Numbered from the stretch's first letter, positions 1-9,670 are shown. The stretch is DNA of 64,000 nt from Actinomycetota bacterium (GCA_020161245.1 JAIUOK010000003.1:81033-145032), one strand, 5' to 3'. The notes: generated by a model from the sequence alone, not told the origin. Numbers and translations are program-made.

Positions 1-1036
1 CGAAGGTCGGGCCGGAGTTGAGCGCCACGCGCCCGCGCTCGAGGAAGGCCGCGGCCGGGTCGTCGCCGAGGCCGAGAGCGCGGCAGTCGAGCCACGCCAG
101 GTACGTCGACTCCGGACGCCGGTACACCACGCCCGGCAGCTCGGCGGCGAGCAGCTCGTCCAGGTAGCCCGCGTTGTCGACGACCGCGGCGTTGACCGCC
201 TCGAGCCAGTCGTCGCCGCCCGACCACGCCGCGAGGTGCGTGCGCTGCCCGACGTACGACGCGCCGTAGGGCATCGACTCGGGGAACCCGGCCCGCAGCG
301 ATGCCGACGCCGGCCCCGCGATCACCACGCCGGCCTTGAGCCCGGCCAGGTTGTAGGCCTTGGACGCCGACGTCACCACCAGGCCCGCATCGGCGACCGA
401 CAGCCAGGGGACGAACGCCGTACCGGACGGCACGAGCAGCGCGTGGATCTCGTCGACGATCACCGTGACGCCGTGCTCGGACGCCAGAGCGGCCACAGCC
501 CGCAGCTCGTCGGCGGTGTGCACCACGCCGGTCGGGTTGTGCGGGCTGCAGAGCAGCAGCGCGGTGGCCGACGGCGACGCCAGCGCGACGTCGAGCGCCG
601 TGAGGTCGAGGCGGCCCTCCGGCGTGCACGGCACCTGAGCGACCTCGCGCCCGGCCTCGGCGGGGAGCATGAGCAGCGGCGGGTACACCGGCGTCGGGAC
701 GACGACGGTCTCCCCCGCCCGCGTCGCGACGCCGATCGCCCGCGCGACGCCGGTGATCACGTCGGCGCACGCGCTCGTCAGCTCGAGATCGAACTCCCAG
801 CCCCAGCGACGGCTCGCGATGTCGAGCAGCCCGGCGGCGTACGCCGTGCCCAGGGGCGGGTAGCCGAGGTCGCCGGACGTCGCCATCGCGACGAGCTCGG
901 CGACCACGGGCTGCGGCGGCATCGCGTCCATCTCCGCGATCCACAGCGGCAGCACGTCGGCGTCGTACTGGCGCCACTTGATGGAGCCGTGCGCGCGCAG
1001 CTCCTCGACCGACAGCTCCTCGAACGGCGACGTCAC
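1..1036 (-). CDS. MalY/PatB-type PLP-dependent C-S lyase/aminotransferase, C-terminus cut by window edge
   Basis: Reverse-strand reading from a GTG at 1036 gives a class I/II aminotransferase fold protein that runs off the left edge after about 345 codons; the family is usually 385-400 residues, so some 40-50 C-terminal residues are missing. Visible signatures are WIAEMD near residue 25, the SPHNPTG motif near residue 163, an IVDEIH block, and SASKAYN with the likely PLP-binding Lys near residue 226, followed by NLAGLK. This pattern is typical of MalY/PatB cystathionine beta-lyase-like enzymes that cleave C-S bonds. A second GTG at 1045 is in frame; AGGG lies at a better distance from 1036. 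It is divergent from the PadR operon. Substrate cannot be told from sequence. Confidence 0.85.
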   Translation of the reverse strand, partial: MTSPFEELSVEELRAHGSIKWRQYDADVLPLWIAEMDAMPPQPVVAELVAMATSGDLGYPPLGTAYAAGLLDIASRRWGWEFDLELTSACADVITGVARAIGVATRAGETVVVPTPVYPPLLMLPAEAGREVAQVPCTPEGRLDLTALDVALASPSATALLLCSPHNPTGVVHTADELRAVAALASEHGVTVIVDEIHALLVPSGTAFVPWLSVADAGLVVTSASKAYNLAGLKAGVVIAGPASASLRAGFPESMPYGASYVGQRTHLAAWSGGDDWLEAVNAAVVDNAGYLDELLAAELPGVVYRRPESTYLAWLDCRALGLGDDPAAAFLERGRVALNSGPTF

Positions 1037-1086
1037 GGCGAGCACCCTGCCAGCCCGCCCGCCCCCGCGCATGCCCTTGGGCGACC

Positions 1087-1146
1087 GAGTAACTGCCCGA
1101 ATCCTCAGTTCGGAGCCCCCGCAACCGAGGATTCGAGCAGTTACTC
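1087..1146. repeat. palindromic repeat, copy 1 (GAGTAAC...GTTACTC)
   Basis: Left arm GAGTAACTGC-C-CGAATCCTC (1087-1106) pairs with GAGGATTCG-A-GCAGTTACTC (1127-1146), 19 of 20 positions. The outer GAGTAACTGC and the right flank GTTACTCGCGGCC recur in the palindrome at 35332-35399. It lies between divergent starts, so it is not simply a terminator. Confidence 0.8.
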
Positions 1147-1176
1147 GCGGCCTGGCGGTGCTGGACGCGGTCATGC

Positions 1177-1200
1177 ATACCGGGTATACATACGCGGTAT
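1177..1200 (+). promoter_or_regulatory. candidate PadR operator and leaderless promoter
   Basis: ATACC-G-GGTAT (1177-1187) is a perfect inverted repeat, followed by GTATAC and another GGTAT at 1196-1200 that runs into the start codon at 1199. TATACA at 1185-1190 is a plausible -10 element; a transcript started 7-9 nt later would begin at or next to the ATG. This fits autorepression by the PadR protein. Seen: the repeats; inferred: their function. Confidence 0.6.
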
Positions 1201-1776
1201 GGCGATCCGACAGGGGCTGCTGGCCCTGCTCGACGAGGGGCCGGCGTACGGCTACCAGCTCAAGGCGGCCTTCGAGGAGCGCACCGGCGGCACCTGGCCG
1301 CTCAACATCGGGCAGGTCTACACAACCCTCGCCCGGGCCGAGCGCGACGGCCTCGTGGCCCAGCTCGAGACCGACGATGACGGCCGGGTCGTCTACGAGA
1401 TCACCGCCGCGGGCCGCACCGAGGTGGCCCAGTGGTTCCAGGAGCCGGTACGCCGCGAGACAGCACCCCGCGACGAGCTGGCCATCAAGCTCGCGGTCGC
1501 CGTCACGGCACCGGACGTCGACGTCACCGCGATCGTCCAGACGCAACGGGGGGAAACGATGCGCACGCTCCAGCAGCTCACCCGGCTCAAGCGCGACGCC
1601 GACGAGGACGCCGACCTCGCCTGGCTGCTCGTGCTCGACCGCCTCATCTTCGACGCCGAGGCCGAGGCCCGCTGGCTCGACCACTGCGAGTCGCGGCTGG
1701 CCCGCAAGGCCGGCGAGAAGGCGGTGCGCCGTCCGGCCTCGGGGCGCAGCCCTCGCGCGGCGCAGGGGAGCGCGCG

Positions 1777-1780
<4 letters not shown>
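1199..1780 (+). CDS. PadR-family transcriptional regulator
   Basis: 193 residues. The N-terminal half (about residues 5-85) is the PadR winged helix: GLLALLDEGPAYGYQLK, then a recognition helix and LNIGQVYTTLARAERDGLV, then the wing with VYEITAAG. The remainder is the helical PadR C-terminal dimerisation arm. PadR proteins usually repress an adjacent efflux system and release DNA on binding small, often toxic, compounds. The stop codon overlaps the start of the ABC ATPase gene (ATGA), so the two are cotranscribed. No Shine-Dalgarno sequence precedes the ATG and a candidate operator/-10 abuts it, so a leaderless, autoregulated mRNA is likely. Inducer unknown. Confidence 0.92.
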
Positions 1781-2504
<724 letters not shown>

Positions 2505-2508
<4 letters not shown>

Positions 2509-5369
2509 CCGCCGTCCTCGACCGGCCGTCCGCGCCGGTCACGCCACCGTCCGTGCCCCGCCACGGGCGCCTGCGCACCTGGCTCGGCCAGTGGCGGGTG
2601 GCGCTGCGCCTGGCGCGCCGCGATGCCTGGCGCTCGAAGGGCCGCTCGCTGCTGGTGCTGCTGATCGTCGGGCTGCCGGTGCTCATCGTGAGCGGCGTGA
2701 TCCTCTGGGGTTACCAGTCGATCGCAGCCAACCAGCCGCGCGCCTACGCGGAGCTCCGTCTCCAGGGAGGGGCCGACGCCGTCGTCGCGCCGCAGATCGC
2801 CCCGGTCGAGCAGTCGCTGTACGGCGACGTCACCAACACCCTCACCGGTCCTGCTCCGACGGAGGCGACGATCCGCGCTGCGCTGCCGGAGGGTTCGCGC
2901 CTGGTCGCCATGCCCGACCAGACGCGGGAGCTCATCCTCGAGAACGGCGACTGGGGCGTGACCGGCGGCTTCGTCTCCTCGGAGATGTCCGACCCGCTGC
3001 TGCGGGGCTACTGGCGCAACCTGGAGGGCACCTTCCCGAAGGCGCGCGGCCAGGTGCTGCTCGACGCCTCTCTCGCCCGGCGCCTGCACGCCGGCCTCGG
3101 CACGACGATCACCGTGAGCGGCACGGGCGACCAGCGCAGCCTGAGCCGCGAGCTGCTGGTGGTCGGTCTCGCCGACCCCAACCCCATGTTCTGGTCCACC
3201 GGCGTGGTCTGGCCCGGCGACCTGCCGGTGGTGCGGGACGCCGGTCCGACGACCACCCTGCCGCCCTTCTACCTCGTCGACTCCCCGGCGCCGATCACCT
3301 GGGACGTCGTCCGCCAGGTCAACAAGGCCGGGGCGTTCGTCACCAGCCGGGCGGTGGTCGACGACCCGCCCACCTTCTGCTCGTCGAGCGAGATCTGCCT
3401 GGACGACGGACCGGCCCCGGGGCAGGAGCCCGGCATGGTGTCGTCGCCGACGTCGCCCGACGCCGCGCGCGAGGCCGCGCTGGGCGGCGTCGTCATCGTG
3501 CTGGTGATCCTGCAGATCGCGCTGCTCGCCGGGCCGGCGTTTGCTGTGCAGCTGCGACGCCGGCAGCGCGAGCTCGGCCTCGTGGGCGCGTCCGGCGGCG
3601 ACGCGAAGGTGCTGCGCCGCACGGTGCTGGCCTCCGGTGTCGTCCTGGGTGTGGCCGCGTCGGTCGGCGGTGCGGTGCTCGCGTGGGCCGCGATAGCGGT
3701 GATGACGAAGAACGAGTCGCTGCTGGCCCTCTTCTCCTACCCCGGCATCCCGCCCCTGCCGCCGTTCCCTCCCGAGCTGTTCGGCGTCATGGCAGTGGGC
3801 ATCGTGGCCTCGATCGCCGCCGCGATGGTGCCAGCAGTCGTCGCGGGGCGCGGGGACGTCGTCGACACGCTGCGCGGACGACGTCCCCTGCCGGCCCTGC
3901 GCCGGAGCCTGCCGCTCGTCGGCCTCGCGACCGGCGGCCTCGGGCTGCTCGTCATGGTCTACGGCGTGCTGCAGCTCGACGCGGTGATCCTCGGCGTCGG
4001 CGTGGTGCTCGGCGAGCTCGGCATCGTGCTGCTGATGCCGTGGATCATCGTGCAGACCGGGCGCTTCGGCGGGCGGCTGCCGCTGGCCGGGCGGCTCGCC
4101 GTGCGCGACTCCGGCCGGCACCGCATGCGCACGGCCGCCGCCGCGTGTGCCGTCGCAGCCGCAGCGGCTGCTGCCGTCGGCGTCTCCGCGGCGTACGGCG
4201 CCACGGCCACGTACGCGACGAGCACCGATGTCGCGACGCTGCCCGATGTCTCCGTGGTCTACCTGCCGCTCGAGCAGTACGACGAGATGGGCCAGCCCGT
4301 CCCGGTCGACGCCGACAAGGTCGTCGCCGAGACGCGCGCCGTCGTCCGGGCTGCCGACCCGGATGCCCGGACAGCGCTGCTCCGCGACGTCGCGCCCGCC
4401 GGCCGGCCGCAGTCCGTGCAGGCCGGTGCGGCTTACATCAGCTGCGGGCCGGCCGACGCCGGGATCCTCAGCGACCCGAGCCAGATCCCGTGCTACGGGC
4501 GCCAGCCCCAGACATTCCTGCCGAGCAGCTCGTCCGTTGTCGAGGTGTCTCCCGACGATCTGCCCCTCATCCTCGGCCCGGCCGCGCCGCTCGACGAGGC
4601 CCGCGCCGCCCTCGAGGAGGGCAAGGCCGTGGTGCTGCAGCCGAACGGCGTCGTCGACGGCAAGGTCACGCTGACGGCGTCGTGGAGCGATCCGGAGACG
4701 GGCGCGATGTCGGCGGCCCAGTCGGTCGACGTCCCGGCGATCGAGGTGCTGCGGGGGACGCTGCCGGCGACCGTGCTGGTCTCGTCGCAGACCCTGGCGC
4801 GCCCCGACGTCGCGAAGGTGCTGGGCCCGGGTACCTCGGGGCTCATGCTCGCCCAGCCCTCGGAGGCCGATTCCGGGGACCGGCCCACGTTCGTCGAGCG
4901 GGTGAACCTCGAGATGGCCCGCAGCGAGCTCGGCGCCGGGGTGAGCGAGTCGCTCGCCCAGACCGACATGACCCTCATCGTGCTGCTGGCCGGCGTCGGC
5001 GCCACCGCTCTGCTCGCGCTGCTGGCGGGGCTCATGGTGACGGCGCTCGCGCTGGCCGACGGCCGGGCCGACCACGCCACGCTGCAGGCCGTCGGTGCCG
5101 CGCCCCGGGTGCGGCGGGCCGTCGCCGCGGCCACGGCCGGCTACGTCGCCGGGCTCGGCTGCATCGTGGGCGCGGCGTCGGGGCTGGTCGGCTCCTACGT
5201 CCTGCTGCCGCTGCTCACCGACGGCCGAGGCTTCGGCGCCCAGAACACGTGGTCGATCCCCTGGCCGATGGTGGGGCTCATCGTCGTCGCCGTGCCGCTG
5301 ATCACCGCGGGAGTCGCGTGGCTGACGACGCGGTCGCGGGTGGAGCTGACCCGCCGCCTGGACTCGTGA
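2505..5369 (+). CDS. FtsX-like ABC transporter permease
   Basis: 954 residues from a GTG that overlaps the ATPase stop codon. An N-terminal cytoplasmic segment is followed by TM1 (about residues 48-70), a large extracytoplasmic region, a first FtsX-type membrane block (about residues 325-455, with RRRQRELGLVGASGG after its first helix), further helices around residues 475-575, a second extracytoplasmic domain, and a last FtsX block near the C-terminus (about 820-945). Two FtsX modules in one chain is common for actinobacterial resistance-type permeases. It should form a dimer or pseudo-dimer with the preceding ATPase. A 12-bp stem hairpin follows at 5408-5451. Substrate not identifiable. Confidence 0.88.
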
Positions 5370-5407
5370 TCACCTACCTGCCTGCCTGATCGGTAGGCTT
5401 CCGGACC

Positions 5408-5451
5408 GACGCCGGTCGCGCCCCCAGCGGGGGTCGGGTGCGACCGGCGTC
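5408..5451 (+). terminator. hairpin after the PadR-ABC operon
   Basis: GACGCCGGTCGC at 5408-5419 pairs perfectly with GCGACCGGCGTC ending at 5451; the interior holds a second small CCCC/GGGG hairpin. No U-tract, as is usual at high GC. Likely terminator separating the efflux operon from rpsF. Confidence 0.6.
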
Positions 5452-5537
5452 GCCATGCCCGGGGCGGATCCCGGCCTGCGAGACCGGCGTCGTCCACCGC
5501 TCTGACCTGCGGATTCGGGGCTGGCCGTGCGGGCCGG

Positions 5538-5629
5538 TACCCTTCTCCGTGGCGTGCTGGCGCATCCCCCGTCCGGGGGCCCGCCCGGCACGACGACGCA
5601 CAACCCTCCTGCCACGGAGAGACCGTGGC
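5538..5629 (+). promoter_or_regulatory. rpsF upstream region: candidate -10 and leader hairpin
   Basis: TACCCT at 5538-5543 fits a TANNNT -10 element; no good -35 is visible. Downstream, GCCACGG/CCGTGGC (5611-5629, 5-nt loop) forms a short perfect hairpin just before the strong GAGGAGGTGGG ribosome-binding site of rpsF. The S6:S18 complex is known in many bacteria to bind an rpsF leader structure; whether this hairpin plays that role is inference. Confidence 0.4.
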
Positions 5630-5657
5630 CGCCAAGTCCAGAGGAGGTGGGTATCGC

Positions 5658-5948
5658 ATGCGTCATTACGAGGTCATGGTGATCCTCGACCCCGATCTCG
5701 AGGAGCGCACCGTCGCCCCGAGTCTCGACACGTTCCTCAACGTGGTGAAGCAGGACGGGGGCACCGTCGACAAGGTCGACATCTGGGGCCGCCGCCGTCT
5801 GTCCTTCGAGATCAACAAGAAGGCCGAGGGCATCTACGCCGTCCTCGACCTCACCTGCACCCCGGCTGCCGTCCAGGAGCTCGACCGCCAGCTCAACCTC
5901 AACGAGGCCGTGCTGCGCACCAAGGTCATGCGCCCGGACGCCAAGTAA
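5658..5948 (+). CDS. rpsF: 30S ribosomal protein bS6
   Basis: 96 residues, the normal bS6 length. The N-terminus [16 protein letters not shown], the central [17 protein letters not shown] and the end LRTKVMRPD are characteristic. It binds bS18 on the small-subunit platform. The ATG at 5658 is preceded by GAGGAGGTGGG with ideal spacing; an upstream in-frame GTG at 5625 is ignored for that reason. First gene of the rpsF-ssb-rpsR-rplI cluster found near the origin side of many actinobacterial chromosomes. Confidence 0.97.
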   Translation: MRHYEVMVILDPDLEERTVAPSLDTFLNVVKQDGGTVDKVDIWGRRRLSFEINKKAEGIYAVLDLTCTPAAVQELDRQLNLNEAVLRTKVMRPDAK

Positions 5949-6081
5949 GCAGGACGTCCCCCGTGGACGCCGCCCGGCGCGTCGTCCACAGTCCGCGCCC
6001 CGGCCGATCGCGATGATCGTCGGAGCGCATCCGTAAGGTCCGGCCCACCAAGCCACTTCTTCCACGCAGAGGTCAGCACTC

Positions 6082-6633
6082 ATGGCACAGGGCGACATCA
6101 ACGTCACGATCGTCGGCAACCTCACGGGCGACCCCGAGCTGCGGTTCACGCCGTCCGGCTCGGCCGTGGCGAACTTCACCGTCGCCTCGAGCTCGCGCGT
6201 GCTCGACCGCCAGACCAACGAGTGGAAGGACGGCGACACCGTCTTCATGCGCTGCAGCGTGTGGCGGCAGTACGCCGAGAACGTCGCCGAGTCGCTCACC
6301 CGCGGCACGCGCGTCATCGTCACCGGCCGTCTCAAGCAGCGCAGCTACGAGACCCCGCAGGGCGAGAAGCGCACCGTGGTCGAGCTCGAGGTCGACGACG
6401 TCGGCCCGGCTCTGCGCTACGCCACGGCCAAGGTCAACAAGGTCGCGCGCAGCGACGGCGGGGGCTTCGGCGGCGGCGGTGGCGGCCAGCAGGGCGGCGG
6501 CTCGTGGGGCGGCAACCAGGGCGGCCAGCAGGCCGACGACCCCTGGGCGTCCTCCGGCCCCGCCAACGGCGGCGGCCAGCAGGGCGGCGGCTCGTGGGGC
6601 GGCGGCGCGTCGTACGACGAGCCCCCGTTCTAG
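6082..6633 (+). CDS. ssb: single-stranded DNA-binding protein
   Basis: 183 residues. OB fold at about residues 1-115 ([42 protein letters not shown]), then a Gly/Gln-rich linker and an acidic tip ending DEPPF, the docking tail for partner proteins. The linker holds an exact 33-nt direct repeat (6481-6513 and 6571-6603), which encodes [11 protein letters not shown] twice, with a second acidic patch [10 protein letters not shown] between the copies. Position between rpsF and rpsR identifies it as the housekeeping SSB. The ribosome-binding site is weak (AGAGG about 12 nt upstream). The gene is 133 nt after rpsF. Confidence 0.97.
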   Translation: MAQGDINVTIVGNLTGDPELRFTPSGSAVANFTVASSSRVLDRQTNEWKDGDTVFMRCSVWRQYAENVAESLTRGTRVIVTGRLKQRSYETPQGEKRTVVELEVDDVGPALRYATAKVNKVARSDGGGFGGGGGGQQGGGSWGGNQGGQQADDPWASSGPANGGGQQGGGSWGGGASYDEPPF

Positions 6634-6750
6634 TCCGGACCAGCTCGACCCGCGTTCCGGCGCGGCAGCCGGCGGTGCCCGCACCTCCGGCGTCCATCCG
6701 ACCGACCCCATCCCGGCATGACGCCGGGCTCCCACACAAGGAGCACCACG

Positions 6751-6987
6751 ATGGCCAAGCCTGCTCTTCGTAAGCCGAAGAAGAAGGTCTGCGTCTTCTG
6801 CAAGGAGAAGATCGCGCACGTCGACTACAAGGACACGGCGCTGCTTCGGAAGTACATCTCCGACCGCGGCAAGATCCGTGCCCGTCGCGTGAGCGGCAAC
6901 TGCACCCAGCACCAGCGCGACGTCGCGACCGCGGTCAAGAACGCCCGCGAGATGGCGCTGCTGCCCTACACCTCGACCGCCCGCTAA
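6751..6987 (+). CDS. rpsR: 30S ribosomal protein bS18
   Basis: 78 residues, with the core [27 protein letters not shown] that marks bS18. The presence of CVFC near the N-terminus plus NCTQH makes this the zinc-binding (C+) form; some actinobacteria also carry a zinc-free paralogue induced by Zur, which is not in this window. AAGGAG precedes the ATG by 7 nt. It forms a complex with bS6 encoded two genes upstream. Confidence 0.96.
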   Translation: MAKPALRKPKKKVCVFCKEKIAHVDYKDTALLRKYISDRGKIRARRVSGNCTQHQRDVATAVKNAREMALLPYTSTAR

Positions 6988-7007
6988 CTCGAAGGAGGCG
7001 AACCCAG

Positions 7008-7454
7008 ATGAAGCTCATCCTGACCCAGGACGTCAGCGGTCTCGGCGCCCCCGGCGATGTCGTCGAGGTGAAGGACGGCTACGGCCGCAACTTCCTGCTC
7101 CCGCGCGGTCTCGCGACCCCGTGGACCAAGGGCGGGGAGAAGCAGGTCGCCCAGATCAAGCGCGCCCGCGAGGTGCGCGAGGTCCGCGACCTCGACGCCG
7201 CCCAGGCGATCAAGGCCTCGCTCGAGGGCCTCAAGGTCAAGGTCCCGGCCCGCGCCGGCGACACCGGCCGCCTGTTCGGTGCGATCACCGTGTCCGACGT
7301 CGTCTCCGCGGTCGAGGCCGCGGGCGGCCCGGCCGTCGACAAGCGCAAGGTCACGATCGTCTCGCCGATCAAGACCACCGGCTCGCACAAGGTCGAGGTC
7401 CGCGTGCACCCCGAGGTGCTCGCCAACCTCACCGTCGACGTCGTCAGCGCCTGA
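7008..7454 (+). CDS. rplI: 50S ribosomal protein bL9
   Basis: 148 residues, normal bL9 length. N-terminal rRNA-binding domain [17 protein letters not shown]...[13 protein letters not shown], a long connecting helix (about residues 42-75), and the C-terminal domain with [12 protein letters not shown] and the final [10 protein letters not shown]. The start follows a strong GAAGGAGG, 20 nt after rpsR. A perfect 15-bp hairpin (7469-7502) immediately follows, ending the cluster. Confidence 0.97.
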   Translation: MKLILTQDVSGLGAPGDVVEVKDGYGRNFLLPRGLATPWTKGGEKQVAQIKRAREVREVRDLDAAQAIKASLEGLKVKVPARAGDTGRLFGAITVSDVVSAVEAAGGPAVDKRKVTIVSPIKTTGSHKVEVRVHPEVLANLTVDVVSA

Positions 7455-7468
7455 CACAACCCGCGCAC

Positions 7469-7502
7469 GAAGGCCGCCGCCCCGCGAGGGGCGGCGGCCT
7501 TC
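7469..7502 (+). terminator. terminator of the rpsF-rplI cluster
   Basis: GAAGGCCGCCGCCCC (7469-7483) and its perfect complement (7488-7502) with a GCGA tetraloop, 15 nt after the rplI stop. Confidence 0.85.
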
Positions 7503-7522
7503 GCCGTCCCTGAGGTCCGCGT

Positions 7523-7578
7523 GTAACACCAGCATGTGCGGCAAAACCGAGGCGCTTTGCTGCACATGCTGGTGTTAC
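7523..7578. repeat. palindromic repeat, copy 2 (GTAACACCAGC family)
   Basis: GTAACACCAGCATGTGC (7523-7539) is the exact reverse complement of 7562-7578; with one mismatch the stem extends to 22 bp (GGCAAA against TTTGCT), leaving a 12-nt loop that contains ACCGAGG. Flanked outside by CGCGT/ACGTGCG. It sits upstream of the DUF559-like gene, whose other side carries copy 3. Confidence 0.9.
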
Positions 7579-7647
7579 GTGCGTGTCGTCCCCAGGTGCG
7601 GGCTTTCTCCCCCGAGGGAGGGCGTGTTGTCGACCCACCCTCCCGGC

Positions 7648-8634
7648 ATGACACAGCATGTGAGGTCCGCTCAGGTCGTTCAGGAACTGGCATCGGCGCT
7701 CGGCCCCGGGCCTTGGACCGTCGGACAGGTGCTGGCCGCCGGGTGGTCGCGCGGGCAGCTGCGCAGCGCCGTGACAGCCGGCCGGCTTGTGCGGCCGCAC
7801 AAGGGTGCGGTGGATCTCCCGTCCGGCGCCGGGAGCACCGCCGCCACCGCGCGAGCCGCGCTGCTGACGCTCTCCCGTCGCGCCGCGCTCAGCCACAGCA
7901 CGGCGGGTACCGAGCAACGCTTGTGGCTGCCACGCCGGCCGGATCCTCATGAGCACGTGACGGCGCCGGGCGACGCCGACGATCTGCGGAACACCGTCCG
8001 AATCCACGGCTGCTCGTTGCCCGAGGAGTGGGTCACGGTGAGGAACGGCGTGAGGATGACGTCTCCTGCGAGGACGGCGGTCGACCTGGCGCGGGGCGCC
8101 AGTTTGCCTGACGCCCTCATCGTCCTCGACTCCTTTCTGCGGCTGTGCATCGGCGACGATCCGTCCGACCCTGCACTGGCACGTGGAGACGAGCTCCGTC
8201 GCGAAGCCCGCCGCCGCGGCGTGCCGCTTCTGGAGGCGGCGTACCTCGGCGAGTTCGGATGGCCGGGCACGGTCGTGGTCCGCGACGGCATTCCGCTCGC
8301 AGATGCAGGGTCGGAGTCGCCGCTCGAGAGCTGGTCGAGGGGCGTCATGATCAAGGAGGCGCTCCCACGCCCCGTCATCGGCGCCCATGTCCAAGGCGCC
8401 TCTGGTGCTTGGTACTGGGTGGACTTCCTCTGGGCAGGTGCCGGCGTGATCGGCGAGGCTGACGGCATCGGGAAGTACGGCACCACCGACGACGACGTGC
8501 GTCAGGCCATGACTGCAGAACGACGTCGTCAGGCCGACCTCGAGGCGGCCGGCTACGTCGTGATCCGCTGGACCTGGTCGGAGCCCACTGGCCAGTGGCT
8601 CAGGCGGCTCAGGCGAGCTCTGGGACGCGCGTAA
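7648..8634 (+). CDS. AbiEi-like wHTH + DUF559-type (PD-(D/E)xK-like) protein
   Basis: 328 residues. The first about 55 residues resemble the winged-helix AbiEi N-terminal domain (WTVGQVLAAGWSRGQLRSAV, then RLVRPHKGAV). The C-terminal third resembles the DUF559/Vsr-like endonuclease fold: ESPLES near 224, VDFLW near 258, GEADG near 269 and a final VVIRWTW strand. The usual catalytic ExK appears as E-A-D, as in many actinobacterial members, so nuclease activity is uncertain. The ATG at 7648 follows CTCCCGG, a leader also seen at 32160-32168. The TAA stop lies inside palindrome copy 3. Such genes are often annotated as type IV antitoxin-like, but no partner toxin is adjacent. Role unknown. Confidence 0.75.
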   Translation: MTQHVRSAQVVQELASALGPGPWTVGQVLAAGWSRGQLRSAVTAGRLVRPHKGAVDLPSGAGSTAATARAALLTLSRRAALSHSTAGTEQRLWLPRRPDPHEHVTAPGDADDLRNTVRIHGCSLPEEWVTVRNGVRMTSPARTAVDLARGASLPDALIVLDSFLRLCIGDDPSDPALARGDELRREARRRGVPLLEAAYLGEFGWPGTVVVRDGIPLADAGSESPLESWSRGVMIKEALPRPVIGAHVQGASGAWYWVDFLWAGAGVIGEADGIGKYGTTDDDVRQAMTAERRRQADLEAAGYVVIRWTWSEPTGQWLRRLRRALGRA

Positions 8635-8686
8635 CACCAGCAAGTGCAGCAAACACGGCCGGTTTTGCTGCACTTGCTGGTGTTAC
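8631..8686. repeat. palindromic repeat, copy 3 (GTAACACCAGC family)
   Basis: Perfect 23-bp arms (8631-8653 and 8664-8686) beginning GTAACACCAGCAAGTGCAGC, with a 10-nt loop. Compared with copy 2, a T/A pair at the eighth stem position after CCAGC is replaced by A/T, a compensatory change. The DUF559-like gene ends in the TAA at 8632-8634, inside the left arm. Confidence 0.92.
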
Positions 8687-8694
8687 ACGCGGCC

Positions 8695-9210
8695 CTAGAC
8701 CCGGTCGCGGAGGAGCTGGCGGATGTGGGCGACGGTGCCGGGGGTGGCGCGCTCGACCATGGCCAGGACGTCCTCGAAGCCGTCCATGCCGCCGTAGTAC
8801 GGGTCGGGGACGTCGAGGTCGGACGACGGGTGCGGCAGATCGGCGAGGTCCGGGTCGAAGCGGCGCATCATGACCACCTCGGCGTGCGGGGCGAGCCGGC
8901 GCAGGTCGTCGTAGTGCGTGGCGTCCATGGCCAGCAGCAGGTCGGGCTCGTCGTGCGTGGAGAACCACCGCCGGGTGATCTGCTGCGCCCGGTGAGGGTC
9001 GCCGTCGTAGCCGTGGGCGCGCAGCACCTCGCGCGTACGCCGGTCGGCCGGATCCCCGACGTGCCACGCGCCGATGCCCGCGGAGTCGACGACGACGTCG
9101 TCGCCGAGACCGGCCTCCTCCACCGCGCGCCGCAGCACGTACTCCGCGATCGGCGAGCGGCAGATGTTGCCCGAGCACACCGTCGTGACCCGCAGCGGAC
9201 GCCGGCTCAT
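8695..9210 (-). CDS. low-molecular-weight protein-tyrosine phosphatase
   Basis: 171 residues. The P-loop VCSGNICRS places the nucleophile Cys12 and Arg18 (Cx5R with the following Ser) at the N-terminus, and DVPDPYYGG (about residue 135) carries the general-acid Asp, so the enzyme should be active. Family members dephosphorylate phosphotyrosine or arginine on proteins, including capsule/EPS tyrosine kinases; no such kinase is in this window. ATG at 9210 overlaps the stop of the upstream VOC gene (ATGA), so the two are cotranscribed on the reverse strand. Confidence 0.93.
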   Translation of the reverse strand: MSRRPLRVTTVCSGNICRSPIAEYVLRRAVEEAGLGDDVVVDSAGIGAWHVGDPADRRTREVLRAHGYDGDPHRAQQITRRWFSTHDEPDLLLAMDATHYDDLRRLAPHAEVVMMRRFDPDLADLPHPSSDLDVPDPYYGGMDGFEDVLAMVERATPGTVAHIRQLLRDRV

Positions 9211-9590
9211 CGGTCGCCCCCGACGAGGCGTCCGGGGTGCAGCGCCGTGTACTCGACGACGCAGAACTCCGTGCCCTCGACGTCGGCGAGCACCTCGACC
9301 GTGCCCTCGGGGTAGACGTGCTGCTCGCCCGTGCGCGAGCCGCCGAGGCCCTCCACGAGCGCGATGGCGGCCTCGAGGTCGTCGACCTCGAGGTCGAGGT
9401 GCAGGCGGGTCTTGGCCGTCTTGGGCTCGGGCACGGGCTGGAAGGTGATGTGCGGACGGTCGGGCACCTCGAGCCGCCGCCAGCCCGGCAGCGGCTCGGA
9501 GAGCTCGCCCCCGAGCAGCCCCTGCCAGAACGCCGCGACCCGCACGGGGTCGAGGCAGTCGAGCGTCACCTCGATCCAGCGCACCTGCAT
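9207..9590 (-). CDS. VOC superfamily (glyoxalase-like) protein
   Basis: 127 residues with the two beta-alpha-beta-beta-beta modules of vicinal-oxygen-chelate proteins: VRWIEVTLDCLDPVRVAAFW at the start, then RLHLDLEVDDLEAAIALVEGLGG and the final strand EFCVVEY. It is of the glyoxalase-like domain group (PF18029-type), for which no single activity is known. GGAGG lies 8 nt before the ATG at 9590, which favours this start over an in-frame ATG at 9608. Overlaps the phosphatase gene downstream. Confidence 0.85.
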   Translation of the reverse strand: MQVRWIEVTLDCLDPVRVAAFWQGLLGGELSEPLPGWRRLEVPDRPHITFQPVPEPKTAKTRLHLDLEVDDLEAAIALVEGLGGSRTGEQHVYPEGTVEVLADVEGTEFCVVEYTALHPGRLVGGDR

Positions 9591-9670
9591 GGACCCATCC
9601 TCCGACATGCGCGGCTCCGTACCGACGCCGCCGTCTGCCGATCCGCCGAAGCCATAGGGCCCAGGGGGAT

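Noticed and set aside
7523..8686. CRISPR-like repeat pair
   Set aside because: The units are single palindromes 1.1 kb apart flanking a gene, not short direct repeats with spacers, and no cas gene is present.
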